Both the position numbers and the translations under genes were made by a program. The notes under the pieces are model-generated. The model ran no database searches. It worked only from the letters and a program-made list of their open reading frames with translations, and was not told the DNA's origin. Positions 31,277 through 44,200 of a stretch of 64,000 nt of DNA are shown here, piece after piece (position 1 is the first letter of the stretch; every line of letters starts with the position of its first letter). Source of the stretch: Clostridia bacterium (lineage in GTDB: Bacteria > Bacillota > Clostridia > Oscillospirales > CAG-272); contig JAFVTS010000022.1 in the NCBI GenBank assembly GCA_017503105.1, forward strand, positions 39,086 through 103,085, written 5' to 3'.

Positions 31277-34200
31277 ATGAAGAAACGTATCGTTTATCTT
31301 ACATTATTCACGGTGATGACCGTAGTCGCCGCATTACTTTCTCTTTCGCCGTCCGTAACCGTCGAAAGGGAGCAAGCCGAGCAAAGCGCGGTCCTTTTGT
31401 CGGAGGAAGCCAAGAGAGTGGTGTTAGCCGACGAAAGCGGCACGGACTTCACCCTTTATTTCAGCTCCGACGCGATGCAGGCGGACCAGGCGTTGACGAG
31501 CGAGATATCAAAGCTTGTGTACGACTTTTACAGCGTGCGTATGCGCGCAAAGTCCGACGCTGCGTCAAAACCGGCCGAAAACGAAATACTTATAGGAAGG
31601 ACCAACAGACCCGAATCCGAGGAGTTTTTAGAGGCAATTACAGCGTCTGTGGCAAAGGAAGAGGATCTTGCCTGGGGCTTTGCTTTTATAAACGGCAAGC
31701 TCGTTTATACCGCGAACAGCACGCTCGCCTTCGATTACGGTAAGGACGAGTTCCTGAATTATCTTATTGAAAACGATTTTACCGTTTCCGAGGACCTTTT
31801 CCGCGTCAGTATAAAAACGAGAGAAGAGTACGACGCCGAGATAGAGGCGGACGAGGAGCTCAAGCGTCAGAAGATATTGAACGAGCTCAAGGAGAAGAAC
31901 GCGGCGTTCAAGCAAAGCGACTTCGGCGGCGCGCCGAAGTCTATGGGCACCTCCCCCTATGCGCCCCCCGTTCTTTACCCCGTCGAGGGAATGCATCCGA
32001 GAATATTTATCACCGAGGACAAAATAGGCGACGTCCTTGAGATTATGAAGGACCCCGCTTACGCAGGCCTTGTCGATACGTTTTGGATAGACGTGAACAA
32101 AAGCGGCTGCACGGACGGATTCCCAACAGTTGAGTTCAAAGACCCGAACGACGAATACGAGGATGATTATTACCGCTACGACGTTAAAATCATCTCGGCT
32201 CTTCAGAACAAAGCGTTCGCATACCTTCTGACGGGTGACGAGATCTACGGCTACGAAGCAATAGTCGGCGCGAAAAATATGATAATCACCCTGAAGTATT
32301 CCACCTATATACATATGGACCTTTACCACGGCGCATCTCACGTTATGGACGCCTTGGCGAAGATATACGACTGGTGCTACGACCTTCTCACCGAAGAGGA
32401 CAAGAATCACTTCGCTGCAGGCGTTTCCAACGTTCTCGGTCCGCAGATGGAGGCGGGAATGCGCTTCCCGCCCTCGGGAATGAACGGCGTTTCGGGTCAC
32501 GGCACAGGCCCCCAGCTCCTTCGCGACTGGATAATGATATGCATTGCCTTCTTTGACGAGATGCCCGATTGGTGGGAGTTCGTCGGAGGCAGATTCTTTG
32601 AAGAATACGTGCCCGTCATAAACGAGCACACCAAGAGCGGTTGGGTCACTCAGGGAACGGCGACGTACGGTCCGGGAAAATTCTCCGAGGCTATGTCGGC
32701 GGCGTGGCTGCTCTACCTTTCCACAGGTCAGCTCCCCTACAACGAGGACGGACTCAAGCTCGCTCCTTACTACGTCATAAGCCACCTTCAGGCAAACGGC
32801 AAATACTTCCAGACGGGTGACGGCGCGAGAAACGTAGCGGGCGGCTCGCTTGATTACGCTTATCTTTACGACGTCGCGGCGATATTCGGAGATTCCACCC
32901 TTACGGGTTATCTTTACAGCATAACGGACGGCTTGAACAGCGCGGCAAAGCCCGATTGGGGCAACGACGCCCCTGCGGCAAAGGTGCTTGCTTACATCTC
33001 CTATCTCCCCGAGCCCGACGAAAACTTCTTTGACTCCATTGATACTATTCAGTATTTCGCGCATCCCGCAGGCACGATGACGGCGAGAAACTCGTGGGAT
33101 GAGGACGGAGCCGTTGCTTATATGAAGATCGGAACGATGACGATGGCAAACCACGACATCTACGACCACGGCACCTTCCAGATATACTATAAAGGACTCC
33201 TCGCGGCTACGTCGGGCACGTACAACAAGTACGGCTCAAACGTACACAGATATTACCTTCAGTCAACCGTTGCGCACAACGGTATTCTCGTATTCAATCC
33301 CGCGTTTGCCTCAGCCACCCCCGAACTCGGAACAGACCCCGAAACGGGTGAGCCCAATCCCCTTGACGTCACGAACGGTCAAAGATATTTCTACTCGGGC
33401 AGCCAGAAGCGCCGCGGCGAAGCGGGCACTATCGAGAATTGGCTCGGCGGAAACTACAATATGGGCGAGATAACGGGATACGATATCGGATATTCCTATG
33501 AGGACGGCTCGGCGGAATTCGGATATATAGCGGGTGAAATATCGAGCTCGTACGATGTGGAAACGGTCAAATACCTTGAGCGCAGAATGCTCACGCTCTT
33601 CACCTCCGACCCGAATTACCCTATGCTCTTCTTCACCTTCGATACCGTCGAAGCAACGGACGCCGCATTCTCAAAAACATACCTTCTTCACACGACGAAG
33701 GAGCCCGTGATAGATGAGGAGAATATGAGCGCCGATATAAGAGAGGGAGAGGGACGGCTCTTCGTTCAATCGCTCTTCGGCGCTGACGTTATAGAAAAAA
33801 TAGGCGGCGAGGGACGCGCGTATTGGATCAACGGATACTACGATACGGACGGAACATACGTAGAGGGCAAGAACTGCGTCGATACGTACGCCCCGCACGA
33901 CAACTTCAATCGATTCTGGGGAAGAATGCAGCTTCGCGCCTCGGGTGACGCTACGACCAGGATGCTCACGGCAATGTTCGTCACGGACGCCGAGAACGAA
34001 GAAACACCACTCTTTGAAAAATTCTCAAGCGATGCGGTTTACGGCGCTAAGTTCCGAGATATTTACACTGTATTCCTTACTACGCGTGAGCGCGCTTACC
34101 AATCCTTCTCATTTGAAACCGATGGCGTAGGACTTTCAAAATACTACGTAAGCGGTATCGAAGCCGGAACGTGGAAAGTCTCCGTTGACGGCGTTACCGT

Positions 34201-37200
34201 CGCGACCGTCGCGGTGGATGAGGAAAGCGGATTCGCAAGCTTCACAGCCCCCTCGGGCAACGTCCTCTTCACTCCCACCGAAAACGTAATCGGCGCAAAC
34301 GGCGGCAAAATAAGCTACGTAACGGGCGGAGGCATACTCGGACTCAACGTCCCGTATTCTTACAGAAACGAAACGGCAACACCCCTGACGACCGACGTTA
34401 CTCGCGGCGTTGACACCTTCCTCGGCTGGTATACGACACCCACCTACGACGAGGGCACCGAAATAAAGGAAATCCCCGCAGGACACACCGGTACGGTGAA
34501 GATATACGCGAAGTGGCTCTCCGTGTTCCTTGACGAGGACTTCTCCGAGAGTAAAATAAACCTCTTTGAAAAGAACCAGACGATAGGCGGAATAGGTTAC
34601 ACGGCTCGTTCGAAAAAGGGTGCATCCTTTATAACCAAAACGGATGCAAGCGGAACACCTTATCTTGAGTGGACGGAGGGTTCTGCCGATCCGCTTATAA
34701 CCGTGACCGATACCGTAAAGAACTTTGCCGCTATGAGCACGGATGACGAAACCGTCTCATACGAGCTCTCCTTCTCAAGAGACGGTGATAATCCTATAAT
34801 TCCCTTCCATCTTCGCGTGATGTCAAACGTTGAATACGGAACGGGTGCACTGCGCGTGTTCGGAGAGACCCGAATCTTCAACGTTTCGGGTGACGGAAAG
34901 GTAAGGCTCGGCTCGTCGGGTCCCATAATCGGCGATATTTCGACAGGAGATATACTCACCGTCCGCATCGCGCTTGACTTCAAAAACGAAACCCTTACGG
35001 CATACGACGAAAACGGTGCGGAGATACAAAGCATCAAATTCACAGTTCCCGAGAAATCGGGCGCTCCGAACGGCATAGAGTGGCGCAAGCTGATGAAGCA
35101 ATACCTCGCTTATATGTATCCCTCGGGAGCGTCGGACCTTGGCGGTTCTTTGAGAATATACGGCATTAAGATCTCCGAGAGCAACACCCTCTACAACCCC
35201 GAGCTCGCAACTCGAGCTATAGAATATGACACGGCAGGAGGCACCCTCGCCCCCGACGCGCCGTTCTACTATTCAAACGAAGTTGACACGCCCCTACCTG
35301 AGATAAGCAAGAAAAACGCGCAGTTCCTTGGCTGGTATACCACGAAAACATTTGACACGGGTACCGAGATAACCGTGATTTCAAAAGATACCGAGGGTCC
35401 CGTAAAGATCTACGCCAAGTGGCTGATGTCCTTCATCGATACGGACTTTTCCGACAATACTTTAGCTGCCAACGACACCAAGAACGGCTCGGCTGACGGT
35501 GTAGACTTCCTCACCACGGGCAAGACGGGAGCCTCTGCCGTTACCAAAACGGACGCAAACGGAAAAACTTATATCGAATGGGTCAAGGGCTCAAGTGACA
35601 CTATTATGAGAATAATCAATAACAACGATAACTTCTCAAATATGGCTTCGGGCAAAGTAAGTTACTCCCTCCGCCTTTCAAAGAAGGTCGGCGCACCCAT
35701 TCTGTCAACGTCCCAAATCGTTCTTCAGTCAAACGTCGCGGCGGACGGAACGGACAGAGTCTTCGGAGGCTTAACGCTCTTCACTATCGATAAGAACGGC
35801 GGCGTTATAGCGCCGAACGGTGCGGAGATAGCGAAACTTGAAGATAACGTCATATCACACGTGAACTTTACCCTTGACTTTGAAAACGGGCTTCTTACTT
35901 ATTACGACGCCAACTACGCGGAGGTTGCTTCGTACAGCTTCACGGCGCCCAAAAAATCGGGAGCCGCAAGCACCGCGGAGTGGCAAAGACTCATAAGGCA
36001 ATATCTACTTTACTTCCGCGCGAACGACAATTCCATAGATCCCACGAGTACCCTGCTCATTTACGGCGTCAGCATTAAGGAGGGCGACCTCTTTAAAAAC
36101 GCAGAGCTGCCCGACGGAAACGGCATAATCTACAAGACGAACGGCGGCACGCTTCCCGACGGCGCACCCGCAGAATACGACCCCGCGCACGGTACGCTGC
36201 TGCCCACCGACCTTCACCGTGAAGGTTACGTCTTCGGCGGCTGGTATCAGAGCTCAAGCCTCACGGGTGAGCGCACGGATTATATCCCCGCAGGCTCAAC
36301 GAAGCCGATCATCGTTTACGCTAAGTGGATAAAGGTCGTAGTAAACGAGGATTATTCCTCCAGCGACGTTGACGTTCCCGAATCCACGACCAAGGACGTC
36401 GCAGGGATCAAATACAACGCGGGAAGCGCCGGCGAGGCAAAGCCCGGCTCCTTCCATATAACGGAGCGTGACGGAAACGGAAACGTCTATTTAAGATCCG
36501 CGACGAAGGGCAAGGCAACTATCGTTTGCATACTGTCCGACAGCTACAACCTTTCGCACTTCGCGACCCCTGAGATCTCGTTTGAATTCGACCTCGGCGC
36601 ACCCGAGGGCGCGAAGCTCGCAAGCTACACTTTACGGCTTGCGACAAGCGGAGGAAACTTTGGCGAAAAGCAGCTTCTTTCCTTGAACGGAGCAACGGGC
36701 GAGGTGAAGCTTATAAACTCTGACAAAGTCATCGGTACGGTCGGCGAGGGCTTTACACGCCTGCGCATCTGCGTAAGCTTCAGCGCGGAAACGGTAAGCG
36801 CATACGACGAGGGAGGCAAGCTCATCGACAGCATATCACTTGGAAGCGTTCCCACGGCAAAAGAGAACCAAAAGCAACCCGAGAGCTGGGTCGAGTGGCA
36901 AAAGGTCGCGGTAAAATATCTCTTCTACGGTATGCTCTCCCGCGCTTCGGGCGTTCCGAGCACGGAAAGCTCCGAGCTCCTCTTTGACAACCTGAAGATA
37001 TACGACGGAAATCCGTTTATAAGCTTCGCGCAAAGCATTCCCAACCCTAATTTCATAAGCTACGTGACGGGCGGCGGCACTCTTCCCGAGGGTGCGCCTT
37101 GGGAATACGACCCTGCGGTAGATACCGTCCTGCCGACGCCCGAAAAATCGGGCTCCGTATTCGGCGGATGGTACACCTCCTCCACCTTCGAAGAGGGTAC

Positions 37201-37942
37201 CCGTGTTGAGAAAATAGCCGTCGGAACGGAGGGCGAATACAAAATATTCGCAAAATGGCACGGGGCGTTCGTCGCTACGGATTTCAAGGGCGCTGACATT
37301 AACGCGACGTCCGAAGCAAGTGACACGCACGGCAGCATCAACTTCGTTACCAAGGGCAAGGCAGGCGCATCCTTCAAGTCAACTGTTGACAGCGAGGGCA
37401 GACCTTATCTTGAATGGGTAAAGGGCTCGGCGGACTCGTTGTTCAGCGTTTACAACGAGAAAAGCAATTTCTCAACGATGGAAAAAACATCGGCAAGCTA
37501 TTCGCTTCGCCTCGGGAAAAAAGCAGGTGCGCCCGTAATTGCGAGCTCACAGATCGTTCTTGAATCAAACACCGCCGCTGACGGCACGCAAAACGTCTGG
37601 GCAACGCTGAATCTTCTGGAAATAGACGCAGCGGGCAACGTCATATGTGCTTTAGGCGAAAAAACCGTCCTTGCTGCCCTTGACGAGGAGGGGATAACCG
37701 ACGTCAATTTCGTCATCGACTTTGAAAACGGCGTCATAAGCTTCTATTCCGAGACGGGCGAGATATATCACTCCGTTTCCTTTGAAGCTCCCGCAAAGTC
37801 GGGTGCCGAGAGCACCGCGGAATGGCAAAAGCTCATTCAAAAATATATGCTCTATTTCAGAGCGAACGACAATTCACAGTCGCCCGAAAGCGCCCTGCTT
37901 ATTTACGGAATAACGGTCGCCGAGGGAAATATATTCGAATAA
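31277..37942 (+). CDS. Giant secreted heparinase II/III-like protein A with four B-repeats
   Basis: 2,221 residues. ATG 31277 has AAAGGAG eight bases upstream and opens a signal peptide (MKKRIVYLTLFTVMTVVAAL); ATG 31235 lacks such a site. After an N-terminal region (40-235) comes a lyase-like part (about 239-995): HPRIF, the all-alpha segment with LYHGASHVMDALAKIYDWCY, GHGTGPQ near 407, then the beta-rich part with NHDIYDHGTFQIYYKG near 624 and HNGILVFNP near 667, as in heparinase II/III-superfamily polysaccharide lyases. Four InlB-type B-repeats ending in YAKW/FAKW (about 1010, 1312, 1616 and 1927) alternate with four roughly 220-residue beta-sandwich-like domains. There is no LPxTG; it ends EGNIFE. 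A role in degrading uronic-acid glycans is inferred; the polysaccharide is unknown. Confidence 0.82.
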   Translation: MKKRIVYLTLFTVMTVVAALLSLSPSVTVEREQAEQSAVLLSEEAKRVVLADESGTDFTLYFSSDAMQADQALTSEISKLVYDFYSVRMRAKSDAASKPAENEILIGRTNRPESEEFLEAITASVAKEEDLAWGFAFINGKLVYTANSTLAFDYGKDEFLNYLIENDFTVSEDLFRVSIKTREEYDAEIEADEELKRQKILNELKEKNAAFKQSDFGGAPKSMGTSPYAPPVLYPVEGMHPRIFITEDKIGDVLEIMKDPAYAGLVDTFWIDVNKSGCTDGFPTVEFKDPNDEYEDDYYRYDVKIISALQNKAFAYLLTGDEIYGYEAIVGAKNMIITLKYSTYIHMDLYHGASHVMDALAKIYDWCYDLLTEEDKNHFAAGVSNVLGPQMEAGMRFPPSGMNGVSGHGTGPQLLRDWIMICIAFFDEMPDWWEFVGGRFFEEYVPVINEHTKSGWVTQGTATYGPGKFSEAMSAAWLLYLSTGQLPYNEDGLKLAPYYVISHLQANGKYFQTGDGARNVAGGSLDYAYLYDVAAIFGDSTLTGYLYSITDGLNSAAKPDWGNDAPAAKVLAYISYLPEPDENFFDSIDTIQYFAHPAGTMTARNSWDEDGAVAYMKIGTMTMANHDIYDHGTFQIYYKGLLAATSGTYNKYGSNVHRYYLQSTVAHNGILVFNPAFASATPELGTDPETGEPNPLDVTNGQRYFYSGSQKRRGEAGTIENWLGGNYNMGEITGYDIGYSYEDGSAEFGYIAGEISSSYDVETVKYLERRMLTLFTSDPNYPMLFFTFDTVEATDAAFSKTYLLHTTKEPVIDEENMSADIREGEGRLFVQSLFGADVIEKIGGEGRAYWINGYYDTDGTYVEGKNCVDTYAPHDNFNRFWGRMQLRASGDATTRMLTAMFVTDAENEETPLFEKFSSDAVYGAKFRDIYTVFLTTRERAYQSFSFETDGVGLSKYYVSGIEAGTWKVSVDGVTVATVAVDEESGFASFTAPSGNVLFTPTENVIGANGGKISYVTGGGILGLNVPYSYRNETATPLTTDVTRGVDTFLGWYTTPTYDEGTEIKEIPAGHTGTVKIYAKWLSVFLDEDFSESKINLFEKNQTIGGIGYTARSKKGASFITKTDASGTPYLEWTEGSADPLITVTDTVKNFAAMSTDDETVSYELSFSRDGDNPIIPFHLRVMSNVEYGTGALRVFGETRIFNVSGDGKVRLGSSGPIIGDISTGDILTVRIALDFKNETLTAYDENGAEIQSIKFTVPEKSGAPNGIEWRKLMKQYLAYMYPSGASDLGGSLRIYGIKISESNTLYNPELATRAIEYDTAGGTLAPDAPFYYSNEVDTPLPEISKKNAQFLGWYTTKTFDTGTEITVISKDTEGPVKIYAKWLMSFIDTDFSDNTLAANDTKNGSADGVDFLTTGKTGASAVTKTDANGKTYIEWVKGSSDTIMRIINNNDNFSNMASGKVSYSLRLSKKVGAPILSTSQIVLQSNVAADGTDRVFGGLTLFTIDKNGGVIAPNGAEIAKLEDNVISHVNFTLDFENGLLTYYDANYAEVASYSFTAPKKSGAASTAEWQRLIRQYLLYFRANDNSIDPTSTLLIYGVSIKEGDLFKNAELPDGNGIIYKTNGGTLPDGAPAEYDPAHGTLLPTDLHREGYVFGGWYQSSSLTGERTDYIPAGSTKPIIVYAKWIKVVVNEDYSSSDVDVPESTTKDVAGIKYNAGSAGEAKPGSFHITERDGNGNVYLRSATKGKATIVCILSDSYNLSHFATPEISFEFDLGAPEGAKLASYTLRLATSGGNFGEKQLLSLNGATGEVKLINSDKVIGTVGEGFTRLRICVSFSAETVSAYDEGGKLIDSISLGSVPTAKENQKQPESWVEWQKVAVKYLFYGMLSRASGVPSTESSELLFDNLKIYDGNPFISFAQSIPNPNFISYVTGGGTLPEGAPWEYDPAVDTVLPTPEKSGSVFGGWYTSSTFEEGTRVEKIAVGTEGEYKIFAKWHGAFVATDFKGADINATSEASDTHGSINFVTKGKAGASFKSTVDSEGRPYLEWVKGSADSLFSVYNEKSNFSTMEKTSASYSLRLGKKAGAPVIASSQIVLESNTAADGTQNVWATLNLLEIDAAGNVICALGEKTVLAALDEEGITDVNFVIDFENGVISFYSETGEIYHSVSFEAPAKSGAESTAEWQKLIQKYMLYFRANDNSQSPESALLIYGITVAEGNIFE

Positions 37943-37951
37943 TGAAGTAAG

Positions 37952-37992
37952 GATCGGCAGCGCGGAGCTTTCGTCCGCTCTGCCGATCTTTG
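37952..37992 (+). terminator. Terminator after giant A
   Basis: GATCGGCAG-C-GCGGA pairs with TCCGC-T-CTGCCGATC; only a short T-run (TTT) follows. Confidence 0.75.
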
Positions 37993-38106
37993 CAATTTCA
38001 AAAACGGCTTTTGCGTTTTGCACAAAAAGTTTTTTTAATTTTAGTACAATATGCACAAGCGATTTGTAAATAAATAAAAATTTGAAAATTTTTTCTTTAT
38101 TTTATA

Positions 38107-38135
38107 TTGACAAAGCGTTTTAAATATAATACAAT
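38107..38135 (+). promoter_or_regulatory. Promoter of lyase-like giant B
   Basis: TTGACA at 38107-38112 and TACAAT at 38130-38135, 17-bp spacer; an overlapping TATAAT at 38125 would be too close to the -35 box. Confidence 0.75.
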
Positions 38136-38223
38136 ATTAACACCGATAAGCAATTGTGGATATGCACTTATTTTTATACAATCGCTTGCAAAAAAATATA
38201 TAATATAAAAGGAGATTTTCAAA

Positions 38224-41200
38224 GTGAAAACGAGAATCAAAAGCTTCGCGTCCTTATTTACCTCACTCGTTCTCGTCCTTGCTGCCGCTATCGCGGTGGG
38301 ATACTTCGCATTCGCGGACGGTATCACGGATGAAGACGAATGCCGCGACGTGATAATTCAAACTGTATCGGACGATGCGGAAAGGATAGTTATAGCAAGC
38401 TCCGACGGAACGGAGTACGAGATGTATTTCAGCTCCGATGCGATGCAGGCTGACCAAGCGTTGGCAAGTGATATATCTAAGCTCGTGTACGAGCTTTACA
38501 AGGTCAGACTTCGCGCAAAATCCGACGCGGCAGGCGCCGTCTCGGATAAAGAAGTGCTGATAGGAAGCACTAACCGCCCCGAATCGGAGCAGTTTCTTGA
38601 GATGCTCAACGCCTCGGTAGAGCTTCCCGAGGATCTTGCGTGGGGTTATGCCGTCATAAACGGCAAGCTCCTCTATAACGCGAACAACGCGACAGCCTTT
38701 AATCACGGCATAGAGGAATTTATTTCCTATCTTACGGAAAACAATTTCACCGTTGACTCCGACCTCTTCGTTTTAAACACGAAGACGCGCGCGGAATACG
38801 ACGCGGAAATAGAGGCTGACGCGGAGCTGAAGCGTCAGTTGCGCATCAAGGAGCTCATCGCCATAAATTCCGCCTTCACGCAAAGCGACTTCGGCGGCGC
38901 CTTCAAGGAGATGCAGACCGACAGATACGCCGACCCCACGTATTATCCCGCACCAAATCAGCATCCCCGTCTTTTCTTCACGGCGGATAAGATAGACGAG
39001 ATATACGACAACCTTATGAACAACCCCGATTTCAAAACCCTAAGGGAAATGTTCTGGAACTTTGCAAACGCAGAGAACTTCACAGGTATATTCCCTGCAG
39101 AATATAAAAACGGCGTAGAGTATCACTTCAATGCCACCATTCTTGCGCAGATGGAAGCAAAAGCGCTCGCTTACATCCTCACGGGTGACGAGATCTACGG
39201 CTACGAGGCTATAATCGGAGCAAAGAACGCGATGCTCACGCTTCATTACATTCCCGAGCTTCATCAGGACACATACCACGGAGCAAGCCAGGTTATGGTC
39301 AATGTTGCAAGAGTCTACGACTGGTGCTACGACCTTCTCACAGAGGATGACAAGAATCAGATAATTGCAGGTGTTTCCAACGTCCTTGCTCCTCAGATGG
39401 AGAACGGTATGCAGTTCCCACCGTCGGGAATGAGCGCCGTTTCGGGTCACGGAACGGGACCGCAGTTCACAAGAGACTGGGTGACTATTTCGCTTGCGTT
39501 CTACGATGAAGCGCCCTCTTGGTGGGAATTCGTCGGCGGAAGATACTTTGAGAAGTACGTTCCCGTCATCGACTACTGCTACCAGGGCGGTTACGCCTCT
39601 CAGGGAACTACCACCTACGGCGACTCGAAATACTTCACCAAGGGCTGGGCAGCCTGGCTCATAAAGATGGCGACGGGTGAGTTCCCCTACGTTGAGAATT
39701 TCCACCTCGGCGCTTACTATTACTTCAGCCATTTTCAGCCAAACGGCTATTACTTCCAGACGGGTGACGGCGGAAGAAGTGCAAAGGGCTGCGGCATTGA
39801 CCCCGCCTTTATGTTCATCTCAGCAGCACTGTTTGACGATCCTGTAATCGCAAATATGGCTAAGAAATATTCTAACGATTACACCAAATTCTCTTATGCG
39901 TTCACAATGGAATACACCGTGTGCACCGTGCTCATCTGGCACACCTACGGTCCCGACCTCTCGGAATACGACGAGGAAGAATTAAAGATAGACCTTATTC
40001 AGTACCTCGACTTCCCCTCGGGAACGATGACCGCAAGAAACTCGTGGGATAATGACGGCGCGGCGGCTCTTATGCGTATCGGCGAAATGACGATGGCAAA
40101 CCACGACCTTAACGACCACGGAACGTTCCAGATCTATTACAAGGGGCTTCTTGCAGGCACGTCGGGAGCTTACAAGGAGTACGGCTCTTACGTTCACAGG
40201 TATTACCTTCAGGCAACGGTTGCGCACAACGGTCTTCTCGTATTCGACCCCGCGCTTGCAGACGCTGATCCGATATACGGCACTAAAGCCCCCTGCAACG
40301 AAGATGGGTGTGACCATACAGAGTGTACGGTAGACCGCGACAACATCTTAAACGCAAAGCGTTACTACTACTCCGGAAGCCAGCGCGCCAGGGGAGAGGC
40401 AGGAACTATTGAAAATTGGCTCTCAGGCGAATATAATATGGCGGAGGTCTACGGTGCCGATTGGGGCTACGACCTTATCGACGGCGCGGCAGAATTCGCT
40501 TATATTGCGGGAGATCTTACAAGCGCGTACGATCTCCAAACAGTCAAATACGTCGGCAGAAAGATGCTCACCGTCTTTACCGACGACCCGAATTATCCTA
40601 TGCTCTTCTTCACCTACGACCAGATGACGAGCGTCGAGGGCGGCGAGAACTTTACTAAAACCTTCCTTCTTCACACAGTAAAAGAACCCGTGATAGACGA
40701 GGAAGCGCTCACTGCGGTCATAACGCAGGATCAGGGCAGGCTGTTTATGCACTCGCTCACAGGAGCGCAGAACATAACCAAAATTGGCGGCGAGGGCAAG
40801 GCTTATTGGGTAAACGGGAAGAACTGTACCGACCAATATTCCCCCACGGACAACGCCAACGTTATCTGGGGAAGAATTGAGCTTTCGGCTACGGGAAATC
40901 TCTCCGACAACTTCCTTACCGCGATGTACGTTTCCGACGCAACGAACGACACGCCCCTTGAGGTTGGCAAGATCTCAAGCGACTACGTTGACGGCGCGGT
41001 CATTAAGAACAAGGTTATCGCCTTCACCAAGACCGATATAAACGCACAACAGTATAAGGAATTCTCCTTCACCACGGAGGGGCAGGGACTTTACGACTAC
41101 TACGTTGCGGGAATCGAGACGGGAACGTGGAGCATCAGAGTCGACGGTGTTGCCGTTGCTACCGCTTATTCTAACGAAGGCGGCTCTATCATCACGTTCA

Positions 41201-44200
41201 CAGCACCCGCAGGTAAAGTAACCCTCGTTCCCGGAAGGGACGTTATCGGTGCAAACGGAGGAAAGATCAAGTACAACGCTCTTGGCGGAAAAGTGCCGGA
41301 CGACGCGCCTCTTGCTTACAACAACGAAGAGATCACACCTCTTCCTCAGAATATAGTAAGAGGCTCCGACACCTTCCTCGGCTGGTATACATCTCCCACA
41401 TACGAGCCGGAAACGTACGTTACGGAAATTCCTATGGGACTTTCCGGCGCCTTCGTCGTTTACGCAAGATATCTCTCTACGCTTGTGGACGCCGATTTCA
41501 CCGATCCCGACTTCAAGCTTGACGTTACGGAAGGAAACGCAGCAAACATTATTAACTTCCAAGCCTCGAAAAAGGCAGGCGCATCCTTCATCACGAAGAC
41601 CGACGAAAACGGCGTTCAGTACGTCGAATGGACGGAAGGAAGCCAGGACCCGTTAATTAACTACTCAAACAAAACGTCGAATTTGTCAACGATGAGCTCA
41701 GATGACGAGTGCGCGACCTTCACCATCACGCTGTCCAAAAACGGCGACGAAGCGATGATTGGGTCGCAGTTCAGAATCTACACGAAGAAGACGGTGTCCG
41801 GAGCCAGCGTAACGACAAGACAGTACATCTTCACCACCAGCACGGCAGGTGAGGTAAGGCTTGGAGATTCGATCACAGGACCTCTCGTTACCACACTTAC
41901 CGACGAAAAGACGACGCTTAAATTCGTTATGGACTTCAAGAACGAGGAGATCCGCGCGTTTGACGAGCAGAACAATCCTCTTGCCTCTATCAAGGTCAAG
42001 GTAAAAGCTGCATCCGAGGCGGCAAATATGTCCGAGTGGCGCAAGCTTCTTAACGAAGTCGTCCTCTATTGGTACGCGGCATCTCCCGAAGACGCCGACG
42101 CGTCTATGCGTATCTACGGCATTAAGATAGAGGAAGGCGACAGAGTCGCGGCGGCTCTTCCCGAAAACGCCATACTCTACTCTCACGGCGGCGGAAAGCT
42201 CCCCGAGGATGCTCCCAAAGAATACTCCAAGCAAACACCTACTCTTCTCCCCATACCCACCAGAGAAAAAGCTGTATTTGAAGGCTGGTATACTACGCCT
42301 TCCTTCGAAAACGGAACAGAGATAACCGAAGTTCCGATAAGCACCGAGGGTCCCTTCACCGTTTATGCTAAGTGGACGTTGATTCCCGATGACGGCTCTA
42401 TCGTATATCACGTAGGAGACGGCAAGCTTCCCGAAGGAGCTCCCACCTTCTTCTCGAAGGATTCTCCCACCAAGCTTCCTACTCCCACTACCAACAGAGC
42501 GAGGTACACCTTCGTCGGCTGGTTCACAAGCCCCGACTTTAAGGATAAGACCCTCGTGACTGAGGTTCCCACGGACACCGAGGGCTGGTTCGAGGTCTAC
42601 GCGAAATGGCGCTTTGAGCTCTTCGAGGACTTCACCGAGGTCGACGTTGATGCAGCCGAGGAAAACACTACGCTTGAAAACGGCTTGACGCTCCGCGCAA
42701 ACGCCTGCCCCGGTGCAACGTTCATTACAAAGACCGATGAAAGCGGTAAGAAGTATCTCGAATTCAACAAGGGCACTAAAGACCCTGCAATAATTATGAC
42801 CACGGGCAATATCGCCAAGTCCGCCAACACCTCCGTAAGCTACGAGATAGTGATAGGCGTAAACGGCGATGCTCCCATTGTAAATTACACCTTCCGTACG
42901 CTTGCAAAGGTTGACGTAAACGGAGACAAACTTGGCTCCAACAATCAGCTTTATATGTTCGGACTCAGATCCGACGGAGCGTACCTTTCAGCCGACGGAT
43001 CAAACAAAATTCCTGCGGATGAGACCGCCAGATTCGCCGAGTTCAAGGACGGAAAGATCACGATAAGAGTCGAAATAGACTTCAAGAACGAGCTCATAAT
43101 CGGTTATCGTGACGACGGCACGCTCGTAACGTCTCCCCTTGTAATTCCCGAATCCTCGGGCGCTAAGAACGGTCTTGAGTATATGAAGACGTTCACGGAC
43201 TACGTGATGTATCTTTACTCTCAAGGAGATTCCTCGTCCTCTGCCCGCATCTACTCTATAAAGATAGTTGACGACAAGATATTCGGCAAGGATGTGAGCA
43301 GCCTTATCAATTACAATATGAACGGCGGCACTCTTCCCGAGGGCGCTCCCGAGAATTACGACCCCGATCAGGCGACCGTCTTGCCCACTCCTTCGAAGGA
43401 CGGGTCGACCTTTGAGGGCTGGTACACGACGGCTGACTTTGAAGAGGGCACGCTTATCACCGAGATCCCCGCAGGAAAGTCGGGAATCTTCGCCGTATAC
43501 GCGAAGTGGACCGAAAACGGTAAGATCAACTATAACCTCGGCGGCGGCACTCTTCCCGCGGGAGCTCCCGAAAGGTTCGATCCCGACGGTGTGACCGTCC
43601 TCCCGATACCCGAAAGAGCTAACGCAAGCTTTGGGGGCTGGTACACGAGCGAAAGCTTTGATGCCGCCACCCTTGTTACGGAAATTCCCGCAGGACTTAC
43701 GGGAGAATACACCGTTTTCGCAAAGTGGAACGTCGTCGTCTTTGACGAGGACTATTCAAAAACCGTCATTGACGTTACGGAAAGCACCTTTAAAAAAGAC
43801 GGAATAACCTATAACGGCGGCACGGAAAAGGACCCGAGAGAGGGTGCATCCTTCAAGACCGAGGAGGACGAGAGCGGTAACAAGTATCTCGTTTGGACCA
43901 ACGGTACGGAGGACCCGATGATCACAGCCACGGGCGGCGCGATAGCTTCGATGGCACAGCCGTTCGTAAGCTACGAGATCCGCATCAGAAGAAACGGCGA
44001 CGCGCCCTTTATGCAAACGGGCGCCACCGTAAGAGCGCAGTTCGACGTCAGCGGAAATAAGCTCAGCCCCAGCGCACAGATTCCCCTGTTCGGCACGAAA
44101 AAGGACGGTGGCGTTTATCTTGCAGGCACCGAGCTCCTCGGCACGGTTTCCGCGGACGGTTCCGAATTCGTTATCAGAATTGTGATAGACTTCGCAAATC

